Assembly: GCA_017548565.1 (NCBI GenBank)
Contig: JAFYZU010000026.1
Coordinates: 1 to 64,000 of the forward strand
DNA length: 64,000 bases
Reading direction: 5' to 3'
Source: Treponema sp.
GTDB lineage: Bacteria > Spirochaetota > Spirochaetia > Treponematales > Treponemataceae
The notes beneath the pieces were generated by a model. The model had not been told where the DNA came from and did no database searches. It saw nothing but the letters and a program-made list of their open reading frames with translations. The position numbers were made by a program, and so were the translations under genes. This document shows positions 8,728 through 17,452 of the stretch, piece after piece. How positions within the stretch are numbered: position 1 is the stretch's first letter; each line of letters begins with the position of its first letter.

Positions 8728-9632
8728 TATCTTTTAACAGTTTTCCTGAATCGCTCATCGCGAACTTCTCTTCCGCCTACAGAATAGTTCATTTTCTTAA
8801 GTTTTTTGTTAACCTTTGAAATTCTTGTTTTTGCCTTCGGATGTGTTTTTGAATAACCAGTGTTGTATTTTTTCAACGCTTCAAGTGATTCAAGAATTGC
8901 ACTCGGATCATAACCTGCATTATAAAGAAGATCCAGGGCATAAGCATCTGCTTCATATTCTGTCTGCTTTGAATAACCGGTTTCCATAAGAGTATCGCTG
9001 ATCATTGCAGAAAGCTGAGTCATACCGGAAATTACATCAATAACTTCGCCCATATCTGAAGAGGAATATCCGCCTCCGAAAGAACTTGCAACCGATGAAA
9101 CCTTAGAAGCAGCTTTTGCGGTAGAAGCGAGGGCTGCATTTTTACGGGCTTTTTGAATCATCTTAAGGCTGTGGGCTAACTGGATATGTGATATTTCATG
9201 AGCAATTACTGCGGCAAGTGCATCTTCACTGTTTACAGTAGCAATAAGTCCTCGTGATATGAAAATATGTCCACCCATTGTAGCAAAACCTGTTAATTCT
9301 GCCGTGTTGAGAATAGAAACATTATAGCCGTTGTAAATATATGGCTGATCTGAACAGATTGTAATTGCCCCGCAGATTTTATTTACATAATCAGTAAGCT
9401 CTTTGTTTTCATAAATCGGATAATTTGAAATAATCTGAGCGGCTGTAGTTCTTCCAAGATAATACTGTCGTTCCGGCGTAAGATCTTCGTTTGCTTTTTT
9501 AATGCTCTTTGACGCATCAGATATTGCCTGTCCTGCATCAACTATATTCATTACGGTAAACAGAGTGCTCAGACAGGATGTACACATGAAAGTTAAACAT
9601 GCTGTTGCTAAAATTGCAGTTATTTTTCTCAT
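8727..9632 (-). CDS. M48-family metallopeptidase, probable lipoprotein
   Basis: A zinc protease of 301 residues with the motif HEISH (His145, Glu146, His149) and the downstream ligand segment YEADAYALDLL. The N-terminus is a signal peptide ending CTSC (Cys20), an acceptable spirochaetal lipobox, so the enzyme is probably anchored facing the periplasm. Secreted M48 proteins such as BepA act in outer-membrane quality control, and that role is plausible here. Its start overlaps the stop of the SH3 gene by one base, and its end abuts the cyclase gene. Confidence 0.88.
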   Translation of the reverse strand: MRKITAILATACLTFMCTSCLSTLFTVMNIVDAGQAISDASKSIKKANEDLTPERQYYLGRTTAAQIISNYPIYENKELTDYVNKICGAITICSDQPYIYNGYNVSILNTAELTGFATMGGHIFISRGLIATVNSEDALAAVIAHEISHIQLAHSLKMIQKARKNAALASTAKAASKVSSVASSFGGGYSSSDMGEVIDVISGMTQLSAMISDTLMETGYSKQTEYEADAYALDLLYNAGYDPSAILESLEALKKYNTGYSKTHPKAKTRISKVNKKLKKMNYSVGGREVRDERFRKTVKR

Positions 9633-10102
9633 TACTCGCCCCCGTTCAACTCACCTTCTTTCATGAAGATGAATACTGCTGCTTCAGAAACGGAATTCTT
9701 TTCGATTTTATCAACCATAGTATAAACCGCAGGCTGAATAGCATCATCAACCTGTGCAATGGCATCTGCCCATCCTCGTCCCGCAAGTGCAATTTCCTTT
9801 GCATCTGCAGTTACAGATCCGTTCATGGCGGTAATTTTTTTATTTCTCAATGAGCTTGAAGGAATCCATCCTTTGACAGCCTCGTTAGCTGAATTCTGAA
9901 CATAAGCCCATTTTCCTTCTTCCTGTAAAAGAATAACCTCTGTTCCATAAGCAATTGATCCAAGTTTTTTGCCGGCATTATTTGCTTTTTCCTTAAGGAC
10001 AGCATCTTTTACGCTTACATATCGTTTAGCAGGTGATTTTGCATAAACTCCCGATAAACAACATAATGATAATAAAATCAATAATAAATGGTTTCTTTTC
10101 AT
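9632..10102 (-). CDS. Secreted SH3b-domain protein
   Basis: A 156-residue exported protein with a clean signal peptide (LLLILLSLCCLSGVYA) and a bacterial SH3 domain at about 25-85 (KDAVLKEKANNAGKKLGSIAYG, then WAYVQ and GWIPSSSL). The C-terminal 60 residues are helical and unassigned. SH3b domains usually bind cell-wall peptides. It is the first gene of the SH3-M48-cyclase-Era cluster and overlaps the M48 start by one base. Confidence 0.75.
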   Translation of the reverse strand: MKRNHLLLILLSLCCLSGVYAKSPAKRYVSVKDAVLKEKANNAGKKLGSIAYGTEVILLQEEGKWAYVQNSANEAVKGWIPSSSLRNKKITAMNGSVTADAKEIALAGRGWADAIAQVDDAIQPAVYTMVDKIEKNSVSEAAVFIFMKEGELNGGE

Positions 10103-10164
10103 GGGTTAAATTATACCATTTATTGCTGAAAAATAAAGTTTTTTCTTCTTAATTAAATATTTTC

Positions 10165-11118
10165 TTATTGAATTAAAAGACTGTTCTTATCAAAACCAAA
10201 AATATGATAGTCAAAAAGGAATTTACCGATTACATATTTATTCGAAGCGCTTTCTGTAAGATTTATAAGATATCCCTTGTAAAAATCAAGATCCTCTGCA
10301 AAAAAAGGTCCTGTGATGATTCTGTCAGGCTCATCTAAAAAATTAATCGGTTTTCCGGTATATCTGTCATCGGTTTTTATTACCGACGACGGATGATAAA
10401 CAGAATATTTTGAATGAGAAAGTCCCCACGAGGATGAAAGAAAGATGTTACCCTGTGGATCTATTGCAAAGCCCTGGATGTTGTCCGGAATTGAATAGAA
10501 TTCTACGGGAGATGATAAATCATCAAGCCTGTACTTTGCGACCAGAGCCGAGTGATTTATACCGTTATATGAATAATCATGCTTACAGACATAAAAAGGA
10601 GTACGTGCAAATTCTCCGGCGTATAAATACTGACTGTCTGCAAAGCAGTAAGAAACCTTGCAAAAAAGCTTAACAGGTTCAGGAAGATTTATTGTCTGCT
10701 TCTTTTTTGAATCATTTAAAACCGAAGCATCAATTATATAAACACCGTTATCTCCGTCTGCAAGATAATATTTCTTACCTGCATATTGAATGCCACCCAC
10801 ATGACCTTTGAACGGCTGACCATTAACCTTAAGTTTATAGCAGATTTTTTTTCCCTTTTTTACTTTATATATGCGGCTATCCGTATCATTACTCATATAA
10901 CAGGATGTGACAAAACAATCTTCATCATAGTTATAAGTTATTCCCTGAGGAACACAATTATCAAAAAGTCCCGGATTTACACAAAGATTCTTTTTTATGG
11001 AAAAAAATTCCTTACACGAAACCCTCTCATAAACATTAAGGATTACGGCAGCAATTCCAACTGTCAGGACAATACTTAAAACAAAACTTATAGAAAGCTT
11101 AAAAAGAATCTTCTTCAT
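10165..11118 (-). CDS. Membrane-anchored beta-propeller-like protein, function unknown
   Basis: I place the start at MKKILFKLSISF (ATG 11118), preceded by GGAAC, instead of further upstream, which would overlap the neighbouring gene. The result is about 317 residues: one N-terminal hydrophobic anchor, then a beta-rich domain with recurring hydrophobic-strand and Gly/Asp turns (VGGIQYAGKKYYLADGDNGVYIID, IQGFAIDPQGNIFLSSSWG) typical of NHL or YncE-like propellers. No catalytic motif was recognised. A TATAAT lies just upstream (11130-11136 region), close to the start. The neighbour upstream encodes a glycosidase-like protein. Confidence 0.65.
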   Translation of the reverse strand: MKKILFKLSISFVLSIVLTVGIAAVILNVYERVSCKEFFSIKKNLCVNPGLFDNCVPQGITYNYDEDCFVTSCYMSNDTDSRIYKVKKGKKICYKLKVNGQPFKGHVGGIQYAGKKYYLADGDNGVYIIDASVLNDSKKKQTINLPEPVKLFCKVSYCFADSQYLYAGEFARTPFYVCKHDYSYNGINHSALVAKYRLDDLSSPVEFYSIPDNIQGFAIDPQGNIFLSSSWGLSHSKYSVYHPSSVIKTDDRYTGKPINFLDEPDRIITGPFFAEDLDFYKGYLINLTESASNKYVIGKFLFDYHIFGFDKNSLLIQ

Positions 11119-11140
11119 ATGTTCCATGATTATAACACAT

Positions 11141-12949
11141 CTAGCGTATAATCTCAAAGAACATAAAATCACCAGGAATCATTCGTCCGACAAATACAGT
11201 TTCAAATGATTTTTCATCCTTTTCTGTATTGTGATTCCAAAGAGGTGCGGTATACAACGGTTCAAGCTTTTCCGGTCGCATTCCAAAAAATCCCGGTCCT
11301 TCACCGTCAGGAATAAGCTCAAGATGTTTAACCTTCCCCTTTACATGAATATTAAATTCTACCGGTGCACAGCCATCCCACGTATAACAGTACACTCCGA
11401 AGACATCATTATCATAAACAAAAAGGGAAATGCCCGCAGGACCGTCTATCCATATTGCTGCAACATCAAGCTCTTTTCTTATTACTGTAAGAACCTTAGA
11501 TGGAAGCTTATAGAGTTTTGAAGGCATGAGCGGTAATGAAAGAATGCTGAATTTTCCCTTTCCATAAGTGTCGTAACAAAGAATGCTTTCATGATATTCA
11601 CCGCTTCCTGCATTCATTATTGACCAGGTTGCATTGTTACGATGCTCCAAAAGTGGAAACTCAACCAAAGATGATTTTACATATTCTTTCAAAAACGGCA
11701 CAACTCCCCCAGGAATCTGAAATTCATCGGCAGAAAGAACACGATTTGTATAGCGGACACTCGTTAAATCCTTTATTTCAGGAAATTTTTCCAGAGCACC
11801 AATCATAAAGCCTGAAGTAACAACTGCATGTCCACCGTTTTTAACAAACAGCTTTAGCTTTGGAACAATTTCATCATCTTCTAAAGCAGCAGCTGTAACA
11901 AAAACAACATCATCAGCATTTTTCGTGGCATTTATTTCAGGAAAGTCACATATCGGTTCTATAGGGATTCCGACCATTCCCAGATAATCTTCTATGTGAT
12001 CATCTCCCTGTGAATTAAAAGGAATATACGTCTTAACTCCAACAGGATTTCCAACTCTATCAAGAATTGCATCTAGTCTGTCATACATAAATCCAAGTGG
12101 AGTTGCACGCTTGTTACCGGCTAAAGCAGGCCAGCAGAACATCATGATTTCTTTTGGTTTTGAAAAAGCAGTCAGATATGCCTGTTCAAGATAAGTATCA
12201 ATCCTGTCACAGTCAAAAGGATCAAACCATCCGCCACCGTTTCTTCCTGGTGCAGCATTTTCAAAATAACGCATAAGCGAATAACTTAAATATCTCGGAA
12301 GATGCTGATCCTGCTGGGAACCATGACGTGTTTCGGTTCCTGTATAAATTGAATCAAAAATCTCCCGCTGCTGACCTGGATTATAACCGGTCTCCTGAAA
12401 GCTTTCACGCCAGTTCGGATATTTTATGATGATATTAATTTTCGGATTGATTTTTTTTGCCGGCTTGATGATAAGATTTTCAGAAACCTCAAGCATTTTT
12501 GCAAGTCGGAATTCCTTCCACGAACGATCGCCTTTTTCACGGATACAGTCTTCACACATACATTGTGTAAAGAAAAAATCATCAATAATAAATTCATCAA
12601 AAAGAGAAGCAGTATATTCGCTTACTTCCTTAAGACGATTACGCATCGGCTCATTACAATAACAGAAGGTATTAAACAGACGCTGACGTTTTTTATCACT
12701 TTCATTCAAATCTGGAGTTACAGTAGTGATTCCGCCGGAAACTTCAATTCCGTATTCTTTCATGACCCGCTTTATCATTTCTATTTTCTCACGTTCAGCA
12801 AATTCATCACGATAAGTTTCAAGATAGATTTTATCGAGCTTTACATATTTCTGAAAAAAGTCTGCATCTTTTCGAAGCTGTTCCTCACTTATGCGATTAA
12901 CCCAAGCGGCAACACAATAAGTTACTGTTTTGAAATTCTTATAAAACAT
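11141..12949 (-). CDS. TIM-barrel glycoside hydrolase-like protein
   Basis: About 602 residues from MFYKNFKTV. The start is chosen because CGGAGG lies 8 bases before ATG 12949, while a TATAAT overlaps the earlier possible start. There is no signal peptide, so it should be cytoplasmic. The N-terminal 300 residues look like a TIM barrel (KIYLETYRDEF, FDEFIIDDFFFTQCMCEDC, INIIIKYPNWRES). The middle (about 330-400) resembles a GATase-like domain as in beta-galactosidase trimerisation modules (DVVFVTAAALEDDEIVPKLKLFVKNGG, split here by eye), and the rest is beta-rich. Acidic residues in the DD of the barrel could be catalytic. Substrate unknown, and family assignment is tentative. Confidence 0.6.
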   Translation of the reverse strand: MFYKNFKTVTYCVAAWVNRISEEQLRKDADFFQKYVKLDKIYLETYRDEFAEREKIEMIKRVMKEYGIEVSGGITTVTPDLNESDKKRQRLFNTFCYCNEPMRNRLKEVSEYTASLFDEFIIDDFFFTQCMCEDCIREKGDRSWKEFRLAKMLEVSENLIIKPAKKINPKINIIIKYPNWRESFQETGYNPGQQREIFDSIYTGTETRHGSQQDQHLPRYLSYSLMRYFENAAPGRNGGGWFDPFDCDRIDTYLEQAYLTAFSKPKEIMMFCWPALAGNKRATPLGFMYDRLDAILDRVGNPVGVKTYIPFNSQGDDHIEDYLGMVGIPIEPICDFPEINATKNADDVVFVTAAALEDDEIVPKLKLFVKNGGHAVVTSGFMIGALEKFPEIKDLTSVRYTNRVLSADEFQIPGGVVPFLKEYVKSSLVEFPLLEHRNNATWSIMNAGSGEYHESILCYDTYGKGKFSILSLPLMPSKLYKLPSKVLTVIRKELDVAAIWIDGPAGISLFVYDNDVFGVYCYTWDGCAPVEFNIHVKGKVKHLELIPDGEGPGFFGMRPEKLEPLYTAPLWNHNTEKDEKSFETVFVGRMIPGDFMFFEIIR

Positions 12950-12980
12950 AAAAAAAGCCTCCGTGTCTTTGTACATTATA
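12949..12980 (-). promoter_or_regulatory. TATAAT and strong Shine-Dalgarno before the glycosidase-like gene
   Basis: On the minus strand GTTATAATG is followed about 13 bases later by CGGAGG and then ATG at 12949. The short leader argues that the annotated start is the true one. No good -35 box was assigned. Confidence 0.5.
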
Positions 12981-13085
12981 ACACGGAAGCTTTAGAAAGA
13001 TTGAAATAATCTCTACGGTTTATGTATAAATTTAGTGTGGGTTAAGCTGCAGCCCGAAGGACTGTCAGCATTGAAGCTGGTTTCT

Positions 13086-13110
13086 GAGGCGGCTCAAAAG
13101 AGCCGTCCTC
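13086..13110. repeat. GC-rich inverted repeat downstream of gpmI
   Basis: GAGGCGGCTC (13086-13095), an AAAA loop and GAGCCG-T-CCTC (13100-13110) form a 10-bp stem with one bulged base. It lies 26 bp beyond the gpmI stop but has no T-run on either side, so it is not a standard intrinsic terminator. It could be a Rho-type 3' end or part of a small RNA. Confidence 0.45.
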
Positions 13111-13135
13111 TGATAATGATGATAACCTGCAAAGT

Positions 13136-14803
13136 TTACTTTGTCAGGTTGATCATCGACTTATCATAATCTTTTGGTGGCAAGTATCCCATGAGTTCTA
13201 TCAATGTGCTAGGCCAGCTTGAGATTCCAAGTCCGTCGTTTAACTTTGTCTGATCGTATTCACCCTTATATTCAGGGTCGTAGATAATACCAGGAACCGG
13301 GTTGAGCGAGTGAGAAGTTTTTGCTTTTGGTTCTCCGTCTGCATCCTTCTTAACGCTGCCGTCCTTTCCGTGTTCGTACATATCATCGCTGTTTCCGTGG
13401 TCTGCTGTAAGACAAAGGATACCACCAGCTTCTTCAATGGCTGCCTTAAGGCGTCCAAGCTGCAAGTCCATTCCTTCCATAGAACAAACAACTGCATTGA
13501 ATACACCAGTGTGTCCAACCATATCACCATTAGGGAAGTTCAAACGGATGTGGTCATATTTACCGCTCTTGATTGCTTCGATTACTTTGTCTGTAATTTC
13601 TGCACACTTCATCCATGGGCGCTGTTCAAATGGAACTACATCAGAAGGAACTTCAATATAATCTTCGAGTTTTTCGTCAAACTTACCCTGCTTGTTTCCG
13701 TTAAAGAAGTATGTTACGTGTCCGTACTTCTGTGTTTCAGAAATTGCCAAAAGCTTTACACCAGTTTTTGTAAGATATTCACCCATTGTGCGGTCGATGC
13801 TTGGTGGGTTTACAAGATACTGAGCAGGAACATGAGCGTCTCCGTCGTATTCCATCATTCCGGCATATTCAATAGCAGGAACGCGTACACGGTCAAATGG
13901 AAGGTCTCCACCCTTTGGTGTTTCAAATGCGCGTGTCATTTCCAAAGCACGATCCCCGCGGAAATTGAAGTAAATTACACTGTCGCCGTCTTCGATTGTT
14001 CCAACTGGCTTTCCATCTTTAGCAATAACAAACTCGTGCATATCCTGATCGAGAAGACCTGGAACTTCTGCACGGTATGTTTCAATTGCTTTTGTTGCGC
14101 TTTCAAACTTACGGCCTTCACCAAGTACGTGTGCTTTCCATCCGCGCTCTACCATAGACCAGTCTGCATTGTAGCGGTCCATCGTCATATACATACGTCC
14201 GCCGCCGGAAGCAATCTGGTAGTCTACACCGGCAAAGCCAGCCAAAAATTCCTCGAGAGGAGTAATGTAATTCAAAGCAGAAGTAGGATCTACATCACGA
14301 CCATCCAAAAGTGCGTGAATGCGGAGCTTTTTTACTCCATCCTTACTTGCCTGTGTAATCATTGCTTTAAGATGATCAATGTGAGAGTGAACGTTTCCGT
14401 CAGAAACAAGACCAATAAAATGAAGTGTTGCGTTTTTGTCGTTTACGTTTTTAACAAGCTTCTTCCAGGTATCTGCAGCAAACATAGAACCGTTTGCAAT
14501 TGACTCCCCTACAAGCTTTGCACCCTGAGCAAACACGCGTCCACAACCCATAGCATTGTGTCCTACTTCAGAGTTACCCATATCATCATCGCTTGGAAGA
14601 CCAACGGCAGTTCCGTGAGCCTTAAGCTTTGTATGAGGGCAGTTTACAGTAAACCAGTCAAGATACTTCATGCGGCTTGCCTTTACAGCATCACCTTCTT
14701 CATATTTTCCATATCCAACACCGTCCATAATTACAAGAACGACAGGACCACGACGCCCCTTCCAGTTAGGGTTCTTTTCCAATGCGTGCATTGTTTCTGA
14801 CAT
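13136..14803 (-). CDS. gpmI: 2,3-bisphosphoglycerate-independent phosphoglycerate mutase
   Basis: Glycolytic enzyme interconverting 3- and 2-phosphoglycerate using two metal ions. Seen: metal ligand Asp27 in VIMDGVGYG, the phosphoserine site Ser78 in MGNSEVGHNAMG, the DGRDV segment in the lid domain, RGDRALEMTRAF, and C-terminal metal motifs LTADHGNSDDM and TSHSLNPVP. At 555 residues it is slightly longer than the usual 510. AGGAGA precedes ATG 14803. Codon use is noticeably more optimised (GTT, GGT, AAG) than in its neighbours, as expected for a highly expressed enzyme. Confidence 0.97.
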   Translation of the reverse strand: MSETMHALEKNPNWKGRRGPVVLVIMDGVGYGKYEEGDAVKASRMKYLDWFTVNCPHTKLKAHGTAVGLPSDDDMGNSEVGHNAMGCGRVFAQGAKLVGESIANGSMFAADTWKKLVKNVNDKNATLHFIGLVSDGNVHSHIDHLKAMITQASKDGVKKLRIHALLDGRDVDPTSALNYITPLEEFLAGFAGVDYQIASGGGRMYMTMDRYNADWSMVERGWKAHVLGEGRKFESATKAIETYRAEVPGLLDQDMHEFVIAKDGKPVGTIEDGDSVIYFNFRGDRALEMTRAFETPKGGDLPFDRVRVPAIEYAGMMEYDGDAHVPAQYLVNPPSIDRTMGEYLTKTGVKLLAISETQKYGHVTYFFNGNKQGKFDEKLEDYIEVPSDVVPFEQRPWMKCAEITDKVIEAIKSGKYDHIRLNFPNGDMVGHTGVFNAVVCSMEGMDLQLGRLKAAIEEAGGILCLTADHGNSDDMYEHGKDGSVKKDADGEPKAKTSHSLNPVPGIIYDPEYKGEYDQTKLNDGLGISSWPSTLIELMGYLPPKDYDKSMINLTK

Positions 14804-14839
14804 ATATATTTCTCCTGTTTAAATACGATTTCTTTGTTT

Positions 14840-14868
14840 AATATACCGAATATGACAGATTTTTACAA
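14840..14868 (-). promoter_or_regulatory. Predicted gpmI promoter
   Basis: On the minus strand TTGTAA (14863-14868), a 17-bp spacer and TATATT (14840-14845), 37 bp before the gpmI ATG. Confidence 0.6.
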
Positions 14869-14882
14869 CGAGCCATTTAAAA

Positions 14883-14922
14883 TAAAAAAAAGCACTGCCT
14901 TATATAAATAAAGACAGTGCTT
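14883..14922 (-). terminator. Intrinsic terminator of the 14949-15985 lipoprotein pair
   Basis: An 11-bp stem (14890-14900 with 14912-14922, one wobble pair, core AGCACTG/CAGTGCT) is followed on the minus strand by seven T. The same hairpin core recurs at the terminator of the paralogous gene at 20851. Confidence 0.85.
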
Positions 14923-14948
14923 ACAGCAGATTGTTAAATTTGAAATTA

Positions 14949-15416
14949 TTAATCTACTACATAGTATACAAGATCCGGACCTTTATCAAATATTACACGA
15001 ATCTTGAAATTAGACACTTCAAATATATTTAATGATGCTATATCTCCACCTATACACTCTGCAAAGAATAATTTATTACCAGTTTTTTTTACTTTACCCC
15101 AAGAACTGATGTCCTGAAATTCTTCAGTAATAGTTGGAATTGAGCTCTCTTCTGAAAGCTCAACCCAATTATCATTTTCTAATTCCCTGCCGTAGTTTTT
15201 AATTGCTACAATGTTTCCGGCAGCTGAATTATCTGATATAAATACAGTCCAGACAGAATAATCACCTTCTTCCGGCTCTGTAAGAGAATATTCCAGAGGT
15301 TCATCATGCAATATATACCATTTTTCTGCTCTCCATTCACCATCTGCATCTTTTTTACAACTGGAAAATCCCAGAACTATAGCTAACGCTAATAAACCAA
15401 TAAATATTTTTTTCAT
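14949..15416 (-). CDS. Small lipoprotein, SCKKDAD family, member 1
   Basis: A 155-residue lipoprotein with signal peptide MKKIFIGLLALAIVLGF and lipobox SSC (Cys20). The mature protein starts KKDADGEW, acidic and beta-rich, about 135 residues. N-terminus and layout match the genes at 15467, 20851 and, more loosely, 53592, so these are paralogues with diverged mature parts. It follows the 15467 gene by 50 bp and carries its own AAGGAGT site. Function unknown. Confidence 0.75.
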   Translation of the reverse strand: MKKIFIGLLALAIVLGFSSCKKDADGEWRAEKWYILHDEPLEYSLTEPEEGDYSVWTVFISDNSAAGNIVAIKNYGRELENDNWVELSEESSIPTITEEFQDISSWGKVKKTGNKLFFAECIGGDIASLNIFEVSNFKIRVIFDKGPDLVYYVVD

Positions 15417-15466
15417 AAAAACTCCTTATAAAAAGTCTGGAATTAATTGTAAAAATTCAAACTATA

Positions 15467-15985
15467 CTACATCACCATATTAAGTTTAAAATAAATGGTA
15501 AGAGTTGAACCATCGTCAAATGTCCAGATTTCCTTTCCATCAAGCTCTTCAGGAACTGTTAACGAGTACTCATAAGGACCTGCTAATCCCCATTTGGTGA
15601 TTATTAAATAACCTTCAAGCTTAAAACAATCAACCCAGTCATTCGTAAGAGATTCAAATGTTTTTTCTTCAAATTCAAATAAATATTCATCAGGAGCCAA
15701 CTCTCCATCCTTATAAGCTCCATCTTCATATTCAAAATATTCTCTTTGAGTACATCTTTTAATACCTGAATCCTTTTTTACAAAACATGGTACTGCTTCA
15801 TACGAAACATCGTCTGCAGGTTTTGTGAAAGAGAAATCAGTATATGCCCAGTCATCATTTCCATACTCTTCATATATTAAATAAACCGTTGTATCAGTCC
15901 ATTCATTTGTTTCTGCATCCTTGTTACAGCCCGCAAAACCAAAAACCATAGCTAAAGCTAATAAACCAATAAATAATTTTTTCAT
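15467..15985 (-). CDS. Small lipoprotein, SCKKDAD family, member 2
   Basis: A 172-residue lipoprotein: MKKLFIGLLALAMVFGF, lipobox AGC (Cys20), then NKDAETNEW. The signal peptide is nearly identical to member 1. The mature region is acidic with many aromatic residues, ending in the segment WTFDDGSTLTIYF, which resembles YTFDDGTKLVVY near the end of the 20851 protein. That shared C-terminal motif shows the relationship is not limited to the signal peptide. Transcribed from the TTGACA promoter at 16035-16064. Function unknown. Confidence 0.75.
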   Translation of the reverse strand: MKKLFIGLLALAMVFGFAGCNKDAETNEWTDTTVYLIYEEYGNDDWAYTDFSFTKPADDVSYEAVPCFVKKDSGIKRCTQREYFEYEDGAYKDGELAPDEYLFEFEEKTFESLTNDWVDCFKLEGYLIITKWGLAGPYEYSLTVPEELDGKEIWTFDDGSTLTIYFKLNMVM

Positions 15986-16034
15986 AAGAACTCCTTAAAA
16001 AGATATGATAATTCATTCAAAACTGAACAGATTT

Positions 16035-16064
16035 ATTATCATCTGACAAACTGATTTTTGTCAA
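16035..16064 (-). promoter_or_regulatory. Predicted promoter of the 15467 lipoprotein gene
   Basis: On the minus strand a perfect TTGACA (16059-16064), an 18-bp spacer and GATAAT (16035-16040). The paralogue at 20851 has the same boxes and the same spacing. Confidence 0.7.
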
Positions 16065-16083
16065 CTAATTTTTTAGTTTAAAA

Positions 16084-16112
16084 ACAAAAAACCGGAAGCA
16101 GAAAACTTCCGG
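16084..16112 (-). terminator. Intrinsic terminator of tRNA-Ala
   Basis: CCGGAAG/CTTCCGG stem (16092-16098 with 16106-16112) followed on the minus strand by a T-run (A run at 16084-16091), a few bases beyond the tRNA 3' end. Confidence 0.85.
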
Positions 16113-16118
16113 AATTAC

Positions 16119-16192
16119 TGGAGAATAGGGGGTTCGAACCCCTGACCCTCGGCTTGCAAAGCCGATGCTCTAGCCAGCTGAGCTAATTCCCC
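16119..16192 (-). tRNA. tRNA-Ala (UGC anticodon)
   Basis: A 74-nt cloverleaf on the minus strand. The acceptor stem GGGGAAT pairs with ATTCTCC through one G-U. The D arm contains AGCTCAGCTGGCTAGAGC, the anticodon loop CTTTGCAAG has TGC at 16156-16158, and the T arm is GGGGTTCGAACCCC. The discriminator base is A. CCA is not encoded, because the next bases are GTA. It has its own terminator. Confidence 0.95.
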
Positions 16193-16259
16193 AAGAACAT
16201 CTATATCTTACTGCATTTTACAGTTCAATGTAAAGATGATTTTCAAAATAAAAACTGAA

Positions 16260-17447
16260 TCATTCTCCGCTCAAGGCAATTACAGGATCAAGCTTTGCGG
16301 CACGGCTGGCAGGATTTAAACCGAAAAATATTCCTACAAAAACCGAAAATACAAATGTAATTATACAAGCCCCCGTATTAACTACAAATTCATTTGACTG
16401 CACATATTCAACTGCCAGACTGACTATAATTCCAAGAATAATTCCCATTATTCCACCGGTTAAAGTAATGCTTGCAGATTCAATCAAAAACTGCTGTCTT
16501 ATTGCTCCTGGACTTGCACCAAGTGCTTTTCTTATACCGATTTCCTGTTTACGCTCTGTAACCGTTACAATCATGATGTTCATAATTCCAATACCGCCGA
16601 CTAAAAGGGATATAGTTGCTATTGCACTTAAAAGAATGCTCATCGTACCCGTAATTTCGTTCATCTGTTCAATCATTGTCTGCATACCCATTACGTTTAC
16701 CGAATATTCAGAGCCAGTTTTATTTGTATAATAATTTTTTATGTCTGTAACAAGATTAATCGCTGCATCACTGGAAGTTGCCTGAACCATCACGTTTGAA
16801 GCAGCAGGATTCGGCTTGATTTTTTTTGAATAAAATCCATAAGGAATAAAAGCAGCTCCGTTTTCCATACCGGTTGACTGTTCTTTCAAAACTCCGATAA
16901 CTTCAAAATTGAAGGTTACTTTACTTGCAACTAAAAGTACATTTTTTCCTACTGCATCACCGGCAGGAAAATAGCTTTCTGCAGTATCATGGCTGAGTAT
17001 TATTTTTTGAAGACCTTCTTCATTATCAGTAACATTAAAAAACATGCCGTTTTCAAGTTCAAGATTATACATTTCAAGATAGCCGGTTTCTACGGCACTA
17101 CAGTTTACAGAAGATGATGTTTCGCCGTAACTCATTGTTGCGTTCAATGTATTTTTATACCAGATTTTTTTTATATTTTTAATATTATCAAATAATTCTG
17201 TTCTTGCATTTTCATCAAAAGTAACAGAAGATGAACTTCCCCTTCTGCTCATAAAACCTGATGATACGCTTACAACATCAAGCCCCGCAGTTCCAAAGGT
17301 ATTTTCAATCTGTTTTGTAGAACTGCTTCCAAGACTTGTGATAACAATTACAGAAGCAACACCAATGATTATTCCAAGGAGAGAAAGAAAAGTTCTTGTC
17401 TTATTGCTTTTGAAATTTTTAAAAGCGTTGATAAAATCTTCAAGCAT
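16260..17447 (-). CDS. MacB/FtsX-type ABC transporter permease
   Basis: A permease of 395 residues in the MacB_PCD plus FtsX layout: first helix at about 20-40 (RTFLSLLGIIIGVASVIVI), a periplasmic domain to about 270, then three helices (about 275-390) with the family segment ERKQEIGIRKALGAS. It should work with the ATPase at 17453 (5-bp gap) and the adaptor and outer-membrane protein upstream as a tripartite efflux or mechanotransmission pump. Substrate unknown. Last gene of the operon, facing tRNA-Ala. Confidence 0.9.
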   Translation of the reverse strand: MLEDFINAFKNFKSNKTRTFLSLLGIIIGVASVIVITSLGSSSTKQIENTFGTAGLDVVSVSSGFMSRRGSSSSVTFDENARTELFDNIKNIKKIWYKNTLNATMSYGETSSSVNCSAVETGYLEMYNLELENGMFFNVTDNEEGLQKIILSHDTAESYFPAGDAVGKNVLLVASKVTFNFEVIGVLKEQSTGMENGAAFIPYGFYSKKIKPNPAASNVMVQATSSDAAINLVTDIKNYYTNKTGSEYSVNVMGMQTMIEQMNEITGTMSILLSAIATISLLVGGIGIMNIMIVTVTERKQEIGIRKALGASPGAIRQQFLIESASITLTGGIMGIILGIIVSLAVEYVQSNEFVVNTGACIITFVFSVFVGIFFGLNPASRAAKLDPVIALSGE

Positions 17448-17452
17448 AAGTC

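Noticed and set aside
11119-11172. Longer start for the propeller-like gene
   Set aside because: It would overlap the glycosidase-like gene and put a poor hydrophilic stretch before the anchor helix; no ribosome site supports it.
12950-12976. Start of the glycosidase-like gene at 12976
   Set aside because: That ATG is part of a TATAAT box, and the strong CGGAGG site points to 12949.
13310-14503. A long open frame (397 codons) on the plus strand opposite gpmI
   Set aside because: It is rich in Cys, Phe and Thr and lies entirely antisense to a conserved, codon-optimised enzyme gene. It has no family motif or ribosome site. It is a by-product of the codon use of gpmI.
16063-16078. AACTAA/TTAGTT hairpin as a terminator
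   Set aside because: It is short, overlaps the -35 region of the 15467 promoter, and has no T-run in a useful position.
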